Source: Xenorhabdus sp. IM139775
GTDB lineage: Bacteria; Pseudomonadota; Gammaproteobacteria; Enterobacterales; Enterobacteriaceae
DNA: 53,129 bases
Assembly: GCF_028598745.1 (NCBI RefSeq)
Contig: NZ_JAQRFK010000020.1
Coordinates: 1 to 53,129 of the forward strand
Direction of reading: 5' to 3'
How positions within the stretch are numbered: the first letter of the stretch is position 1; each line of letters opens with the position of its first letter. The translations under genes and the position numbers were made by a program. Below the pieces are notes generated by a model. That model made no database searches and was not told the DNA's origin. It was given only the letters and a program-made list of their open reading frames with translations. This document shows, in pieces, positions 35,543 through 44,675 of the stretch.

Positions 35543-38500
35543 TTATGCTGCCTGAAACCGTTCTGCGCTTGGGCACGAGAAAACAGGGAGATGAAACGGG
35601 CTGAAAATGCTGTTCGGTGTAAACTCCAGTAACACCGTACGGCCACTGATATTAAATGTTGCCCGTAAGCTCGTATCATCAGCACCAGTTGAGTTGCCGG
35701 TTTTGCCCAGCCAAGTTCGTTTGGCTTGATCCAGCAATCGGTTTAGTGCCCAGAATCCCGATGCGGATAAGTTTGCGGTTGTACCATCACTTAAATTCAA
35801 TTGAATGCGAACCCGATTCGTTTTAGCCGGTCCCGGCCAGCTAATGAGTTGTGAAAGTGGTGGGCCGTGACTGTATTCTATTTTTTGTCCATCGACATCC
35901 AGAATCATGCTCAATATCTCATTATCCATGCTGACCGGCCGAACCATGACGTGAAATAATGGCGTTGGGGTGCCGGCGGTAAATAGCGTATCGCGGATAA
36001 TCTGGGCTTGCTGGAAAGGCCTGAGCAACGCTTTCCCCCCCGGCAGGGATTTGCCATTCACGCCGGGCATAAATTGCCATGTTGGTTGCAGGGTATCGAC
36101 CTTGCCAGCTAACGTTTTCTGGAAAAAACTGTCCATTAAACCCGTATCAGGCGCAAACATCCGTGCCATGTCATCAGGCTTGATATCCTGCCGTGCGTTA
36201 GGCGTCAGCGGATAGCGACGGGCAATGGCCTGATTGCAAAAAACGCCGATTTCTGCATTGAGGTGCTTGCCGACATTTCTCATGTCACTGAGCTGTGTAT
36301 CGTGACTTGCACCAACCGCGAGTGAGGAAACCATACTCCTGAACGGCATGGGCAGCAGTTCCGAGGTTGTTTGCAGCTGGGTAATAATCTTACCGTCAGG
36401 CAGGGGCATTCCCGTATTGGTCGCATTTTGCACTGCGGTTAAATACAGGTATAACTCACCAATTTCTTTTAAAGTTTTATCAAAAGGGATATTTGGGCTG
36501 TTTTTGTTGGCCTTTTTTGCTAACTCAATAATGGGGGCAAAATGTTCTTCTACTGCTTGTTCCGGTTCCGGTACAGATTGATCGTTATGGGACAGCATTG
36601 ATTTGGAGATCTGTCTGGGCACTAATTTCGAGGTTAATTTATTCGACTGATTCTTCACAATATCGCTCTTCATAATATTATTGAGTTGCCTGATATTCTG
36701 GTTATTTTCATTCAGGGTGACATTTTTACTGATATTAATTAAAAGATTGCGCATGGGGGAATCGAAAGAAGACAATAAACGCGCTGTGCTGGCCCGTTGC
36801 TCTAAACTATCGATATTTCTTAAACGAATATCCGCTAAAAATTTATTCCACTGATAGAGGTAGTCATTAATATAAAATTGCTTAACGGAATATTTGATCT
36901 CCTTATCGGTCTGCTTTTTTGCGTAAGTACTGTTTGCATAATTACTGTTTGCGTAATTATTGTTTGCATAAGTACCGAGCACCCAGTTGTCTTGTGAATA
37001 TAAGGTAGTCAGAAAGGTATTGAGGTCTTTTCCAATCCCTTTCTGATAACCCGCCGGTGTGAACATGCCCGCTATCCCCTCCGTCATGGGGGCATCACTG
37101 ATGCGTGAGAAAGCCAATTCAGCCTGAGGGCCGGCAAGCGTGTCCAAATTGACGGGAGATAAATCGGGATCATTCATCAACTTTTCTTTTAAATAGTGAT
37201 AAGCGCGTTGTGCGGGTGGCAGGCGGCTGATTAATGCCTGTTTTTTTTCGACCAGGGCATCATCACGAATAAAGGGGGAAGTGACAACCTGGTTATCTAA
37301 CAATTGGCCGATATGTTCCTCAATTTGTTGCAACTGCTGCTGAGTGGTATCTGCGTTTAAGTGGGTTTTCAAATACTGCATGCTCCAGTCATGCAGGAAC
37401 TGACCATCATAATGTTCAGGCTGATATAACATTTGATAAGCCTTGAGCGTATTGTAACTTTTCTCCGCGTCCTCACCGTGATCATCATGCATCTGGCTGG
37501 TAATCATGGTGGCTATTTGAGGCAGCAATAATGTTTGCAATGCTTTTCTGTACAGCGACTGGCTGGCATCGTGGATTTGTTCACCGCTATACAGCCCCAT
37601 CCGATAGGATAACGGGGGATCAGCTAAAGAGAAATGCTGGCTTTTATCTAAATAAGCCAAACTGTTTAAAATAGGTAATAAGGCGTAAATATCATGGGTG
37701 TCGTTTTTTAATTGCACACCTTGTTTCACAATCGCCGGAATTTTGGCCTGGACTTCCAGCAGATAATCTTTGTTATTGCTATAGCTGGTCAAAAGTAAAT
37801 TAGCCATCAATGCCAGTATGGCAACCGAAATAATATATCCTAACCCACTGAGAACGCGTTTGCGGTATATCCACCAGCGGTTATAACCGGCAATGCCTGC
37901 TTCCAGAAAAATATTGTCCAGTAAATTTTTTAAAAAATAAGTTTGCCGGGTCGGGGTAGGGTGAATGATTCCTTTATCATTCACCCATGACATCGAATGG
38001 CTATTGTTATCGGTGGGTAACTGAAAAACGTGGTTAAATTTTTCCATCACATTATCAAATGGGATCCCTTCTTGTGTCCCGCTGGTGAAATATAGCCCCC
38101 GTGGATAGTAGGGAATTTCAAATCCCGACTTGGCAAAGACAATATCAAGATATTGTGCAATCAGTAGGCGCAGGGACGCAACTTCTTGTGGAAATAGATA
38201 ACTTTCAGCACATTGGCGTGCATTGTGTCCGTTTAACAGAATAGAGGGTAATTCAGCCTCCAACCGCAATTGTAACTGGCTATATTGTTGTTCAAAGATT
38301 TCATTCAGATCAACCTGACTATTTTTATGCCATTTGCCTTGTGGAACCGACTCCCACGGGAAATTAAACCCCCAAATTTGTTCTCTGGATTTTTTGTCGA
38401 AATGGGCGAAATATGCACTAAACCCTTTTAATAAATCGGTCTTGGTCACCATGATATAAATAGGTAACCGTATCTTGAGTTGTTCATGTAACTCTGACAG

Positions 38501-39280
38501 ACGCCGGCGCAGCATATAAGCCTGTTGATCCCGTTTCTCAGTCGATGGATTCAGTAAATCTTCCACACTGATTGTCATAATGACCCCATTAAGCGGTTGA
38601 CGGATACGGTATTTTTTCAACAACCGGATAAGGTTTTTCCATTCATCGGCATCTTGCTGTTGCACACTGTCCTGAGTGGTATAGCGGCCAGTGGTATCGA
38701 GCAGAACTGCCTTATTGGTAAACCACCAGTTACAGCTATCCCTGCCCTGCATGCTGTACAGCGCGGATTTACCAAAATAGTCCGACAGTGGAAAGTGCAG
38801 GCCGGAGTTTGCCAGTGCGGTTGTTTTACCTGAATGGGGAGCACCGATAACCAGATACCAAGGTAATTGATAGATATATTGGCGGTTGAAAAAATTTATC
38901 CAACCCGGTTTGTTTTTGCTGTATAAGCCGGAAAAATAGGCTCTTTTCAATAATCTTGCTGCATCGGAAAACCGTTCTGCCAAGGTAATAGGGTGTTCAA
39001 TCTGCTTATTTTCTTCGTTGTCATCCTTGGTGATATTTAATTGCTTAGTTAGCTTTTGATTGATCCAGGATTGGTAAAACCGCGGTAGTAGCCGAGTGAA
39101 TAACCAAGTCACGAATAAAATAACAATGGTAATGATGCGTGTCGTCATTGACGCAAAAGGAACCGAATTACCCACCGAAGTCATGGGTCCGATAAACCAG
39201 ATAACGAGAGAAAAAAGGAGGGTTCCGATAAAACTCCATGTTAACCGGCTGGTAATAAGAGCAAAGAGTGCATTCAACAT
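35543..39280 (-). CDS. tssM: TssM (IcmF), T6SS membrane-complex protein
   Basis: Inner-membrane scaffold of 1245 aa that spans the periplasm and joins TssL and TssJ. Two N-terminal helices lie at about 12-32 and 47-65. A cytoplasmic NTPase-like domain has Walker A GAPHSGKT (146-153), and a third helix lies near 480-505. The large periplasmic part includes the IcmF-related region and a C-terminal beta domain (WPGPAKTNRVRIQL, then GFWALNRLLDQA, then FNISGRTVLLEF). A run of four YAN-type five-residue units lies near residues 770-787, from a 15-bp repeat. It starts 12 bases after tssL with AAGGAAAC as ribosome site. Length is usual for TssM. Confidence 0.95.
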   Translation of the reverse strand: MLNALFALITSRLTWSFIGTLLFSLVIWFIGPMTSVGNSVPFASMTTRIITIVILFVTWLFTRLLPRFYQSWINQKLTKQLNITKDDNEENKQIEHPITLAERFSDAARLLKRAYFSGLYSKNKPGWINFFNRQYIYQLPWYLVIGAPHSGKTTALANSGLHFPLSDYFGKSALYSMQGRDSCNWWFTNKAVLLDTTGRYTTQDSVQQQDADEWKNLIRLLKKYRIRQPLNGVIMTISVEDLLNPSTEKRDQQAYMLRRRLSELHEQLKIRLPIYIMVTKTDLLKGFSAYFAHFDKKSREQIWGFNFPWESVPQGKWHKNSQVDLNEIFEQQYSQLQLRLEAELPSILLNGHNARQCAESYLFPQEVASLRLLIAQYLDIVFAKSGFEIPYYPRGLYFTSGTQEGIPFDNVMEKFNHVFQLPTDNNSHSMSWVNDKGIIHPTPTRQTYFLKNLLDNIFLEAGIAGYNRWWIYRKRVLSGLGYIISVAILALMANLLLTSYSNNKDYLLEVQAKIPAIVKQGVQLKNDTHDIYALLPILNSLAYLDKSQHFSLADPPLSYRMGLYSGEQIHDASQSLYRKALQTLLLPQIATMITSQMHDDHGEDAEKSYNTLKAYQMLYQPEHYDGQFLHDWSMQYLKTHLNADTTQQQLQQIEEHIGQLLDNQVVTSPFIRDDALVEKKQALISRLPPAQRAYHYLKEKLMNDPDLSPVNLDTLAGPQAELAFSRISDAPMTEGIAGMFTPAGYQKGIGKDLNTFLTTLYSQDNWVLGTYANNNYANSNYANSTYAKKQTDKEIKYSVKQFYINDYLYQWNKFLADIRLRNIDSLEQRASTARLLSSFDSPMRNLLINISKNVTLNENNQNIRQLNNIMKSDIVKNQSNKLTSKLVPRQISKSMLSHNDQSVPEPEQAVEEHFAPIIELAKKANKNSPNIPFDKTLKEIGELYLYLTAVQNATNTGMPLPDGKIITQLQTTSELLPMPFRSMVSSLAVGASHDTQLSDMRNVGKHLNAEIGVFCNQAIARRYPLTPNARQDIKPDDMARMFAPDTGLMDSFFQKTLAGKVDTLQPTWQFMPGVNGKSLPGGKALLRPFQQAQIIRDTLFTAGTPTPLFHVMVRPVSMDNEILSMILDVDGQKIEYSHGPPLSQLISWPGPAKTNRVRIQLNLSDGTTANLSASGFWALNRLLDQAKRTWLGKTGNSTGADDTSLRATFNISGRTVLLEFTPNSIFSPFHLPVFSCPSAERFQAA
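36921..36975. repeat. Near-fourfold in-frame 15-bp tandem repeat in tssM
   Basis: Units at 36921-36935, 36936-36950, 36951-36965 and a partial fourth share the core TTTGC(G/A)TAA. The coding strand gives TYANN, NYANS, NYANS, TYAKK, an Asn-rich insert in the periplasmic part of TssM. Confidence 0.85.
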
Positions 39281-39292
39281 GTCTTAGTTTCC

Positions 39293-40507
39293 TTACTTCG
39301 TTTGATTTACAGGAGAAACTAACAGTGTGATTTCGACCCGTCGGTTTTGGGCCCGATGACTGGCACTATCATTGGGAACTAAAGGATCGCTGGCACCCCT
39401 GCCTTCTGTTTTGACTCTTTCAGGCTGGTTCAGGTAACGTTGCAGCGCTTTTTTTACCGATTTCGCCCTCGCGAGTGATAACGCGTAATTGGACGGAAAA
39501 CGGCGGGAATGAATCGGAATATTATCAGTATATCCGACAACCAGAATTTCTCCGTTAAAATGATCCAAGGCCCCGGCAACTTGCCGGATGACATCCGAAT
39601 AATCATTTTTGACCTGAATGGCGCTGGTGTTAAACAAACCGTCTCCTTTTAATGTGATAACGCTCCTGTCATGCTTATCCGTGACAGTCAATAATCCTTC
39701 CGCCACTTCATCCCGCAGCAGATTTTGCAGATTCAGGGTGGGGGGCGTGGAGGGGGATAGCTGATTGCTGACCGCCACATCGGGTAAATTAGTCTGGTAG
39801 ATTTTGGCCAGAACAGGGTTGACGATATCATTCAACCGCCAATTCAGGCTGATATACAGGATGCAGACCAAAAAAAGTAATATTGCTGTCGAGATCCACA
39901 CGGGTAAGGAAACGTGCCAGGATGGATTCGGCGCGGTGACGGCGCGTATTTTTTGTGACAACTCAGCCGGATAACTCCCCCTGATTGACCGTATTAACTG
40001 AAACAGGCGTTGTTTTACGGTTTCCAATTGGGTGCGGCCGTTATCCATCACACGATAGCGCCCTTCGAAACCCAGTTGGAGACAGAAGTTAACCAGTTCT
40101 AACAGGAACAAGTGATCTCTGGGATTTTGTGACAACTTGGCTAATAGCTGGAAAAATTTTTCGCCTCCCCAGGTTTCGTTGTGAAAAGTAACGAGCAGGC
40201 CACTGCCTGACCAAACACTGCGAAGCCCCCAAGGCGTCAGTGCTGCCGCTTCATCCAGTGCGGTACATAAACAGTAGCGGGCGCCAATGATCATTGCATG
40301 GGGCAGTTTGGCCTGTTGGCATTCCACCTCAAAACGCCGGATTTCATTGATCAGTTGCTGGCGTAAATGGGCGGGATCAGGGTGAACCGTCGAATGCCGG
40401 ATCTGGGGGATGGTATTTAATAATGGATTTGCGGCAGCAACCAATGGGTTATGATTGGCCTCGCCAGAAAGCATTTTAGGTTCAGTTTTCTGCTTTTCCT
40501 GCATCAT
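39293..40507 (-). CDS. tssL: TssL (DotU) with C-terminal OmpA-like peptidoglycan-binding domain
   Basis: Membrane-complex protein of 404 aa. The N-terminal DotU domain (about 35-195) has the motifs RYCLCTALDEAAALTPWG and WGGEKFFQLL, then LGFEGRYRV. One transmembrane helix lies near 208-230 (LPVWISTAILLFLVCILYIS). The periplasmic OmpA/MotB-like domain (about 265-400) shows VGYTDNIPIHSRRFPSNYAL, GRGASDPLVPND and NRRVEI, residues that contact peptidoglycan. It is an evolved TssL, anchoring the complex to the wall. ATG 40507 or the adjacent ATG 40504 is the start; GAGGT lies about ten bases upstream. It follows tssK by eight bases. Confidence 0.95.
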   Translation of the reverse strand: MMQEKQKTEPKMLSGEANHNPLVAAANPLLNTIPQIRHSTVHPDPAHLRQQLINEIRRFEVECQQAKLPHAMIIGARYCLCTALDEAAALTPWGLRSVWSGSGLLVTFHNETWGGEKFFQLLAKLSQNPRDHLFLLELVNFCLQLGFEGRYRVMDNGRTQLETVKQRLFQLIRSIRGSYPAELSQKIRAVTAPNPSWHVSLPVWISTAILLFLVCILYISLNWRLNDIVNPVLAKIYQTNLPDVAVSNQLSPSTPPTLNLQNLLRDEVAEGLLTVTDKHDRSVITLKGDGLFNTSAIQVKNDYSDVIRQVAGALDHFNGEILVVGYTDNIPIHSRRFPSNYALSLARAKSVKKALQRYLNQPERVKTEGRGASDPLVPNDSASHRAQNRRVEITLLVSPVNQTK

Positions 40508-40515
40508 CGGCTGCG

Positions 40516-41862
40516 TTACCTCGATTTATCCTGATGACGAACTGCCCAAAACTCGATACTCAGGCCAGGGAAATCACCGGCCAGATGTAATGCAAAACCG
40601 CTGGACTTCTCCATCTGTTTCCATAACTCCCCCCCTTTTTCCAATTCGAAATAGACATAACCTGAATGCCAGGGGATCTGTCTGGGAACAGATGGCATTG
40701 CCCGCAGCGAAAGACCGGGTAATTGCAATTGAACCAATTCACGTATGCGGCCAACGGGGGCAATTTTCATTTGGGCGGGGAAGTTGCTCATCAGCATATC
40801 GTTTGCCACGTCAGCGTGAACGGCCAGAATAAAGTTGAACCCATGTATCATATTGGCGTCGGGTAACGTCGCAATGTTCAGGCCATGAGAGTATTCCGTT
40901 AAGGGCAACTGAATCGCATGTTCTTCCAAAATGATCGATAACCCTTGGCGCAGTTGGAACATGAGTTGATTAAAGCACTGCGTTAAGTGGTCATGGTCAT
41001 AGAGGGGTAAATTCTCTTCTGGCACACGGCGTTGGGAGAATGTCGCCAATTCAGTGGCAAATTGTAACCATTCACTGAATAACCGTTCAGGATGCAGTAA
41101 TGACAGATTCCGTATGTGGTTCACTTGGCCGCTGTAGCGGTTTAACAGTGACAGCAAGAGAAAGTCCATGATCTCAGAATCATTGTATCGTCCCAACTGT
41201 AACAAGCGCTGGCTGATTTGTTGGCGCCGCTGTTCCAGTAAGTCCTGTATATCATTGATAAAACCGACCATTTGTGGACTGGCACGGCAGTTGAGCAGAG
41301 AAGGAATAAACAGTGAGTCAAGATGGAGTTTCTTGTCACTGGTTCTGTTGATGACATGCACAATGCTTAATGCCGTCCATTCAGGGGTTAAATCAGATGC
41401 CAGCATCAGGCGCAGCCGCATTTGGCCGAACTGTATCGCCGCATTGCCGACGGACATGGCATTAAAGTCATTGACTTCAACTTCAACGCTGACAAAGCGG
41501 GCTAACGAGTCGCCTTTTTCACTGAAAATCACCTCCTCTTTCCCTCGCCGGAAGATGGGCAAAGCCAGAACAACATGAGTATCTGACAGATTTTCACCAA
41601 GCTGTAAGGGCGTGGGGGCATTGGTGGCATCAAAACTAAAGGGCGTTCCGTCAGGAAAAATACCACTGGCGGAAGAAAGGCTGACTTTACCGTGATTGAG
41701 GCGTTCTTGATCTAATTCGAGCGTCAAAAAACCCCAATAGTAAGGCGTTTGTGCTATTCCCCAGTCACGAATATAGGCTTCCAAATAGTTTTCAGCCTGC
41801 TGGAAGTGGTGAGGGCGTAAAAACATCCCTTCCGTCCAGATAACTTTTTCTGATCTATTCAT
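40516..41862 (-). CDS. tssK: TssK (ImpJ), T6SS baseplate-membrane connector
   Basis: Trimeric connector between the baseplate and the TssJLM membrane complex, 448 aa. The N-terminus KVIWTEGMFLRPHHFQQAE is the family signature; it is followed by YWGFLTLELDQERLNHGKV and, later, VLALPIFRRGKEEV, SLLNRYSGQVNHI and KLIH-like segments. I use ATG 41862, which gives MNRSEKVIW. A GTG three bases upstream or an ATG at 41886 are possible, with AGGAG in the overlap. The start lies inside the tssJ end (8-base overlap), so translation is coupled. Confidence 0.93.
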   Translation of the reverse strand: MNRSEKVIWTEGMFLRPHHFQQAENYLEAYIRDWGIAQTPYYWGFLTLELDQERLNHGKVSLSSASGIFPDGTPFSFDATNAPTPLQLGENLSDTHVVLALPIFRRGKEEVIFSEKGDSLARFVSVEVEVNDFNAMSVGNAAIQFGQMRLRLMLASDLTPEWTALSIVHVINRTSDKKLHLDSLFIPSLLNCRASPQMVGFINDIQDLLEQRRQQISQRLLQLGRYNDSEIMDFLLLSLLNRYSGQVNHIRNLSLLHPERLFSEWLQFATELATFSQRRVPEENLPLYDHDHLTQCFNQLMFQLRQGLSIILEEHAIQLPLTEYSHGLNIATLPDANMIHGFNFILAVHADVANDMLMSNFPAQMKIAPVGRIRELVQLQLPGLSLRAMPSVPRQIPWHSGYVYFELEKGGELWKQMEKSSGFALHLAGDFPGLSIEFWAVRHQDKSR

Positions 41863-42445
41863 CACTTTCTTTATCTCCTGCCGCACAACTTGAATTGCAC
41901 TCTTTAATAAGACTTAAGCCATCATTGGTGACTTTTACGCACACACGTAGTTCGTCAGAAGGAGAACGCCAGAACTCGTAAAAAGGGGGTTTTTCAGGGA
42001 CAGGAACGGGAAATGAAATGCGCCATTTCTTTCCGCTCAATTTTTTATACTCAGCGATTAGCCCGATATAACCAACTTCCGGCTGGTTTTTCTCTGTCAG
42101 GCATGCGGTGGATTGGGCAGGGCGGATAAACAATTGATCTGCATTAACCACTTTATCGCCTAACGCATCCTGAACTTTGCCTTGCAGGGAAAAGAAATCG
42201 GCAGCCATAAACGCTTCATTCGATTTCAGTAAAAAGATATCTATTTTCACCGGCGCTGAATCATTCACATCAGATTCGGTATTAAAGATGAATTTATAAG
42301 GCGGCAATGTTGCCTTTGATGAACACCCCGTTATGGTTAACAGCACAAAGGTTAACGGTATTATGGTTATCATTGCTGTGGATAGGAAAAGCCCCTTTCT
42401 CCACAATCTGATTGAACGTAAAGTATTTTTTAAAATTATAGGCAT
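41855..42445 (-). CDS. tssJ: TssJ (VasD/SciN), T6SS outer-membrane lipoprotein
   Basis: Lipoprotein of 196 aa that anchors the membrane complex to the outer membrane. A long signal peptide ends in the lipobox TITGC with the lipidated Cys at residue 41; the +2 residue is Ser, consistent with outer-membrane sorting. The mature part has the family feature of a beta-sandwich with SDVNDSAPVKIDIFLLK, AFMAADFFSLQGKVQDALGD and a late WRISFPVPVPEKP. The signal region is unusually long; an internal start is possible. It precedes tssK with an overlap and follows the PAAR-like gene. Confidence 0.9.
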   Translation of the reverse strand: MPIILKNTLRSIRLWRKGLFLSTAMITIIPLTFVLLTITGCSSKATLPPYKFIFNTESDVNDSAPVKIDIFLLKSNEAFMAADFFSLQGKVQDALGDKVVNADQLFIRPAQSTACLTEKNQPEVGYIGLIAEYKKLSGKKWRISFPVPVPEKPPFYEFWRSPSDELRVCVKVTNDGLSLIKECNSSCAAGDKESDE

Positions 42446-42477
42446 AGTTTATTGTTAATAAAGTAAAAAACCCAAGG

Positions 42478-42870
42478 TCAGGCGGCGATGATAAGCACTT
42501 TGGTTTGGCTGGGTACAATGCGGGAACCCATTGAATTAGTCGAATTCTGCATGGTAGAACTTGACATCCGGGTTGCCGGGGAACCTTTGATCAAGACCGA
42601 GTTAGCCCCCATGACATGACGGGCGGAACCCATGACGGTGCCGGAAGCGACGCCGGTATTGGAACCTGCGTTATCGCCGGTTGTCATCGGGATGGTGGTT
42701 GCCAGATTATGCGCCGGGCAACCCATAAATAAGATGTTGGGTGCATTACTGATACCGGCCGTTCCTTGTGCCATATTGGGATAAGGCACCGGCACCGGTG
42801 TCATCATGGGTGTCAGGCAAGTATCAGGTGCGGCGAGATCCATGCCACCCCCTTGAGAGTTAGCAAACAT
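42478..42870 (-). CDS. PAAR-like protein (DUF4150 type), T6SS spike tip
   Basis: A 130-aa small protein that probably sits at the tip of the VgrG spike. The N-terminus MFANSQGGGMDLAAPDTCLT, the PVPVPYPNMAQ segment and repeated Met/Gly-rich turns (MGSARHVMGANSVLIKGSPATRM) match DUF4150 PAAR-like proteins. No C-terminal toxin domain is attached. I use ATG 42870, with AGGAGG seven bases upstream; ATG 42873 is equally in frame. Cys and His residues (Cys in DTCL, GCPAH) could bind a metal, as in PAAR tips. It lies between the DUF3540 gene and tssJ. Confidence 0.85.
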   Translation of the reverse strand: MFANSQGGGMDLAAPDTCLTPMMTPVPVPYPNMAQGTAGISNAPNILFMGCPAHNLATTIPMTTGDNAGSNTGVASGTVMGSARHVMGANSVLIKGSPATRMSSSTMQNSTNSMGSRIVPSQTKVLIIAA

Positions 42871-42891
42871 CATTTTCCTCCTGGCCAATAG

Positions 42892-43593
42892 TTAGCCGAT
42901 ATGAATTTGTTCAGCATCAATTTTGGTCATGGCTTTTGCCGTGACCATCGTCTGTTGGGCGTGTAATCGGGCGTAATTTTCCGCCCGCATATCTAATTGA
43001 CCGGCACGAACCTGCTCTGTTTGGGTGGTATGCCGAAACAGGCGTTGGCTGAGTTGTGTGACGGTTTTCCAGAGCGATTCAAACTGATTGCCAACCAGAC
43101 GGGTGACTGAGATCCATGCCGAGAGTGATTCCCCGCTGTACTGCATTTCGCTGATATGGCAGTTTCCGTTGTTGGCGGTGATGGTTAAGTCGTTGCTGTT
43201 CATGCTCAAATTTCCCTGAGACGTGATGGTCAGATCACCGGGGACGCTGATCTCAGCGCTGTGCTGTTGCCCTGCCCGTTCCAATATGGCTAAAATCCAC
43301 AATTGGTCATTGATTTGGGTGATTAATACGCTATCTCCCACACTGGGGGTCAATAGGCAACTTGCGGCTCGCCGGCACTGCCATCCACGCTTGTGATGAC
43401 TGTTTGCCACAAAATCTGCCGTAAAATCTGCCATGAAGCGGCCATCCTGAAGAATGTCAACGATCTGCCCGGTTACCTGCTGCAATGGCTCAGTCTTAAG
43501 GGGAGCAGGCGTAAAGGTACCCGTCGTAAAGGTATCAATAGCAAAGGGTGTTGTCAGGGGGGATGAGGAAAGCGCATAAGAAGGCTTCGTCAT
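42892..43593 (-). CDS. DUF3540 protein, VgrG-associated
   Basis: A 233-aa protein of the DUF3540 family, often encoded beside VgrG, DUF2169 and PAAR-like genes; the precise role is not established. The first 40 residues contain a Thr/Phe-rich stretch from a 15-bp tandem repeat. A beta-rich part follows: VTGQIVDILQDGRFMADF, then CRRAASCLLTPSVGDSVLI, then SVPGDLTITSQGNLSMNSND, whose periodic strands recall the VgrG tail. The end has WKTVTQLSQRLFRHT, then MTKIDAEQIHIG. It starts 14 bases after the pentapeptide gene and precedes the PAAR-like gene by about 20 bases. It may be a spike extension or adaptor. Confidence 0.8.
   Translation of the reverse strand: MTKPSYALSSSPLTTPFAIDTFTTGTFTPAPLKTEPLQQVTGQIVDILQDGRFMADFTADFVANSHHKRGWQCRRAASCLLTPSVGDSVLITQINDQLWILAILERAGQQHSAEISVPGDLTITSQGNLSMNSNDLTITANNGNCHISEMQYSGESLSAWISVTRLVGNQFESLWKTVTQLSQRLFRHTTQTEQVRAGQLDMRAENYARLHAQQTMVTAKAMTKIDAEQIHIG
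43512..43556. repeat. Three 15-bp tandem units in the DUF3540 gene
   Basis: Three successive 15-base units beginning AAAGG(T/G) code, on the minus strand, for TPFAI, DTFTT and GTFTP-like pentapeptides near the N-terminus of the protein. They are more diverged than the repeats in clpV, fha and tssM. Confidence 0.65.
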
Positions 43594-43607
43594 GTTGATT
43601 CTCCCGA

Positions 43608-44675
43608 TTAAATCTTGTTATGTTGCGTGCTCCACTCTTCAGCGGCAAACAGTTCAGGATCATTTTCCAGAATACCTTGGCGGTCAGAGAATAATGCGCC
43701 AACCTGCTGAGCACGATGAAAAAGTGTTCTCATAAAGTGAACAGTACGAAAATCACTGTTGTTGACGTTTGCATAGGAAAAATCGGTGTAAGGCATATGG
43801 CAACCGGTAAACTGCGCTTGAGCCGCATTCACTTTGTGCATGACTGCCAAGGCCAAATTACTGTGCCGAAAATCGGCAGATTCAAGGCAGGCACCGACAA
43901 AAAGGGCTTGTTCAAACAAACTGTGCTTGCAACGGGCGCGGGTTAAATCTGCTTCGATAAATAACGCTTGGGTTGCATTGACATTCGAGAGTAAAGCGTC
44001 TTTTAAAATCGCACTTTTGAAATTGCAATTTGTCAGTATGGCGTGACTGAAATTGGCAGATTCAAGCCGGCTACCGATAAATTGACACATCTTAAAGTGC
44101 TGTTTGTGGAAATTTTGCTCACGCAGATCACATTCAAAAAAAATCGTCTTGTTCAATTCACTGGCGGAAAAATCGCTGGTGCGTAAATCTTGACGAAAAA
44201 AAGTGACCAGAAAGAGCTGGCTGTGGCGAAACTTTGTGTGATCCATCGATGAATCAAAAAATGTGATGCGATCAAAGTCACTGTGGCTGAAATCAGCATA
44301 TTGCAGTGAACAGGCGATAAACTGGGAATTGTTCTGTTTGGTCGTGGTAAATTGGGTTTTCTTTAAAATCGATTGATTGAAGACATTGTCTATTAATCGG
44401 CTGTGATTGAACGTTGCCTGTCCCAGATTGCACTGTTCAAAAATACTTTGCTCAAGGGTTGCCGAGTCAAAAATCGCGCTTTCTGCCTGACATCCGGTAA
44501 AAATGGATTCCTTAATTAAGGTATGAGAAAGATCCGCACCGGAAAAATCGACTTCTTTAAAGATCCCCCCCGATAAATCCCGTCCGGTCAGGATGATATT
44601 CTGCAAACTGATTTTCTCAATCATCTCACCCTGTTGGATTTTGCCGACCAGTTCATCCGCCGTCAGGAGACTCAT
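43608..44675 (-). CDS. Pentapeptide-repeat protein, T6SS adaptor region
   Basis: A 355-aa protein made almost wholly of pentapeptide repeats (A(D/N)LXX type), e.g. EVDFSGADLSHTLIKES and SADFRHSNLALAVMHK; about 55-60 units would form a right-handed quadrilateral beta-helix. There is a short N-terminal leader (MSLLTADELVGKIQQGEMI). Its ATGA overlap with the DUF2169-pentapeptide gene makes the two co-translated. Pentapeptide proteins beside DUF2169 are known in T6SS spike clusters, probably as adaptors or chaperones for cargo; DNA mimicry, as in gyrase-protecting members, is an alternative that I consider less likely here. Confidence 0.88.
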   Translation of the reverse strand: MSLLTADELVGKIQQGEMIEKISLQNIILTGRDLSGGIFKEVDFSGADLSHTLIKESIFTGCQAESAIFDSATLEQSIFEQCNLGQATFNHSRLIDNVFNQSILKKTQFTTTKQNNSQFIACSLQYADFSHSDFDRITFFDSSMDHTKFRHSQLFLVTFFRQDLRTSDFSASELNKTIFFECDLREQNFHKQHFKMCQFIGSRLESANFSHAILTNCNFKSAILKDALLSNVNATQALFIEADLTRARCKHSLFEQALFVGACLESADFRHSNLALAVMHKVNAAQAQFTGCHMPYTDFSYANVNNSDFRTVHFMRTLFHRAQQVGALFSDRQGILENDPELFAAEEWSTQHNKI

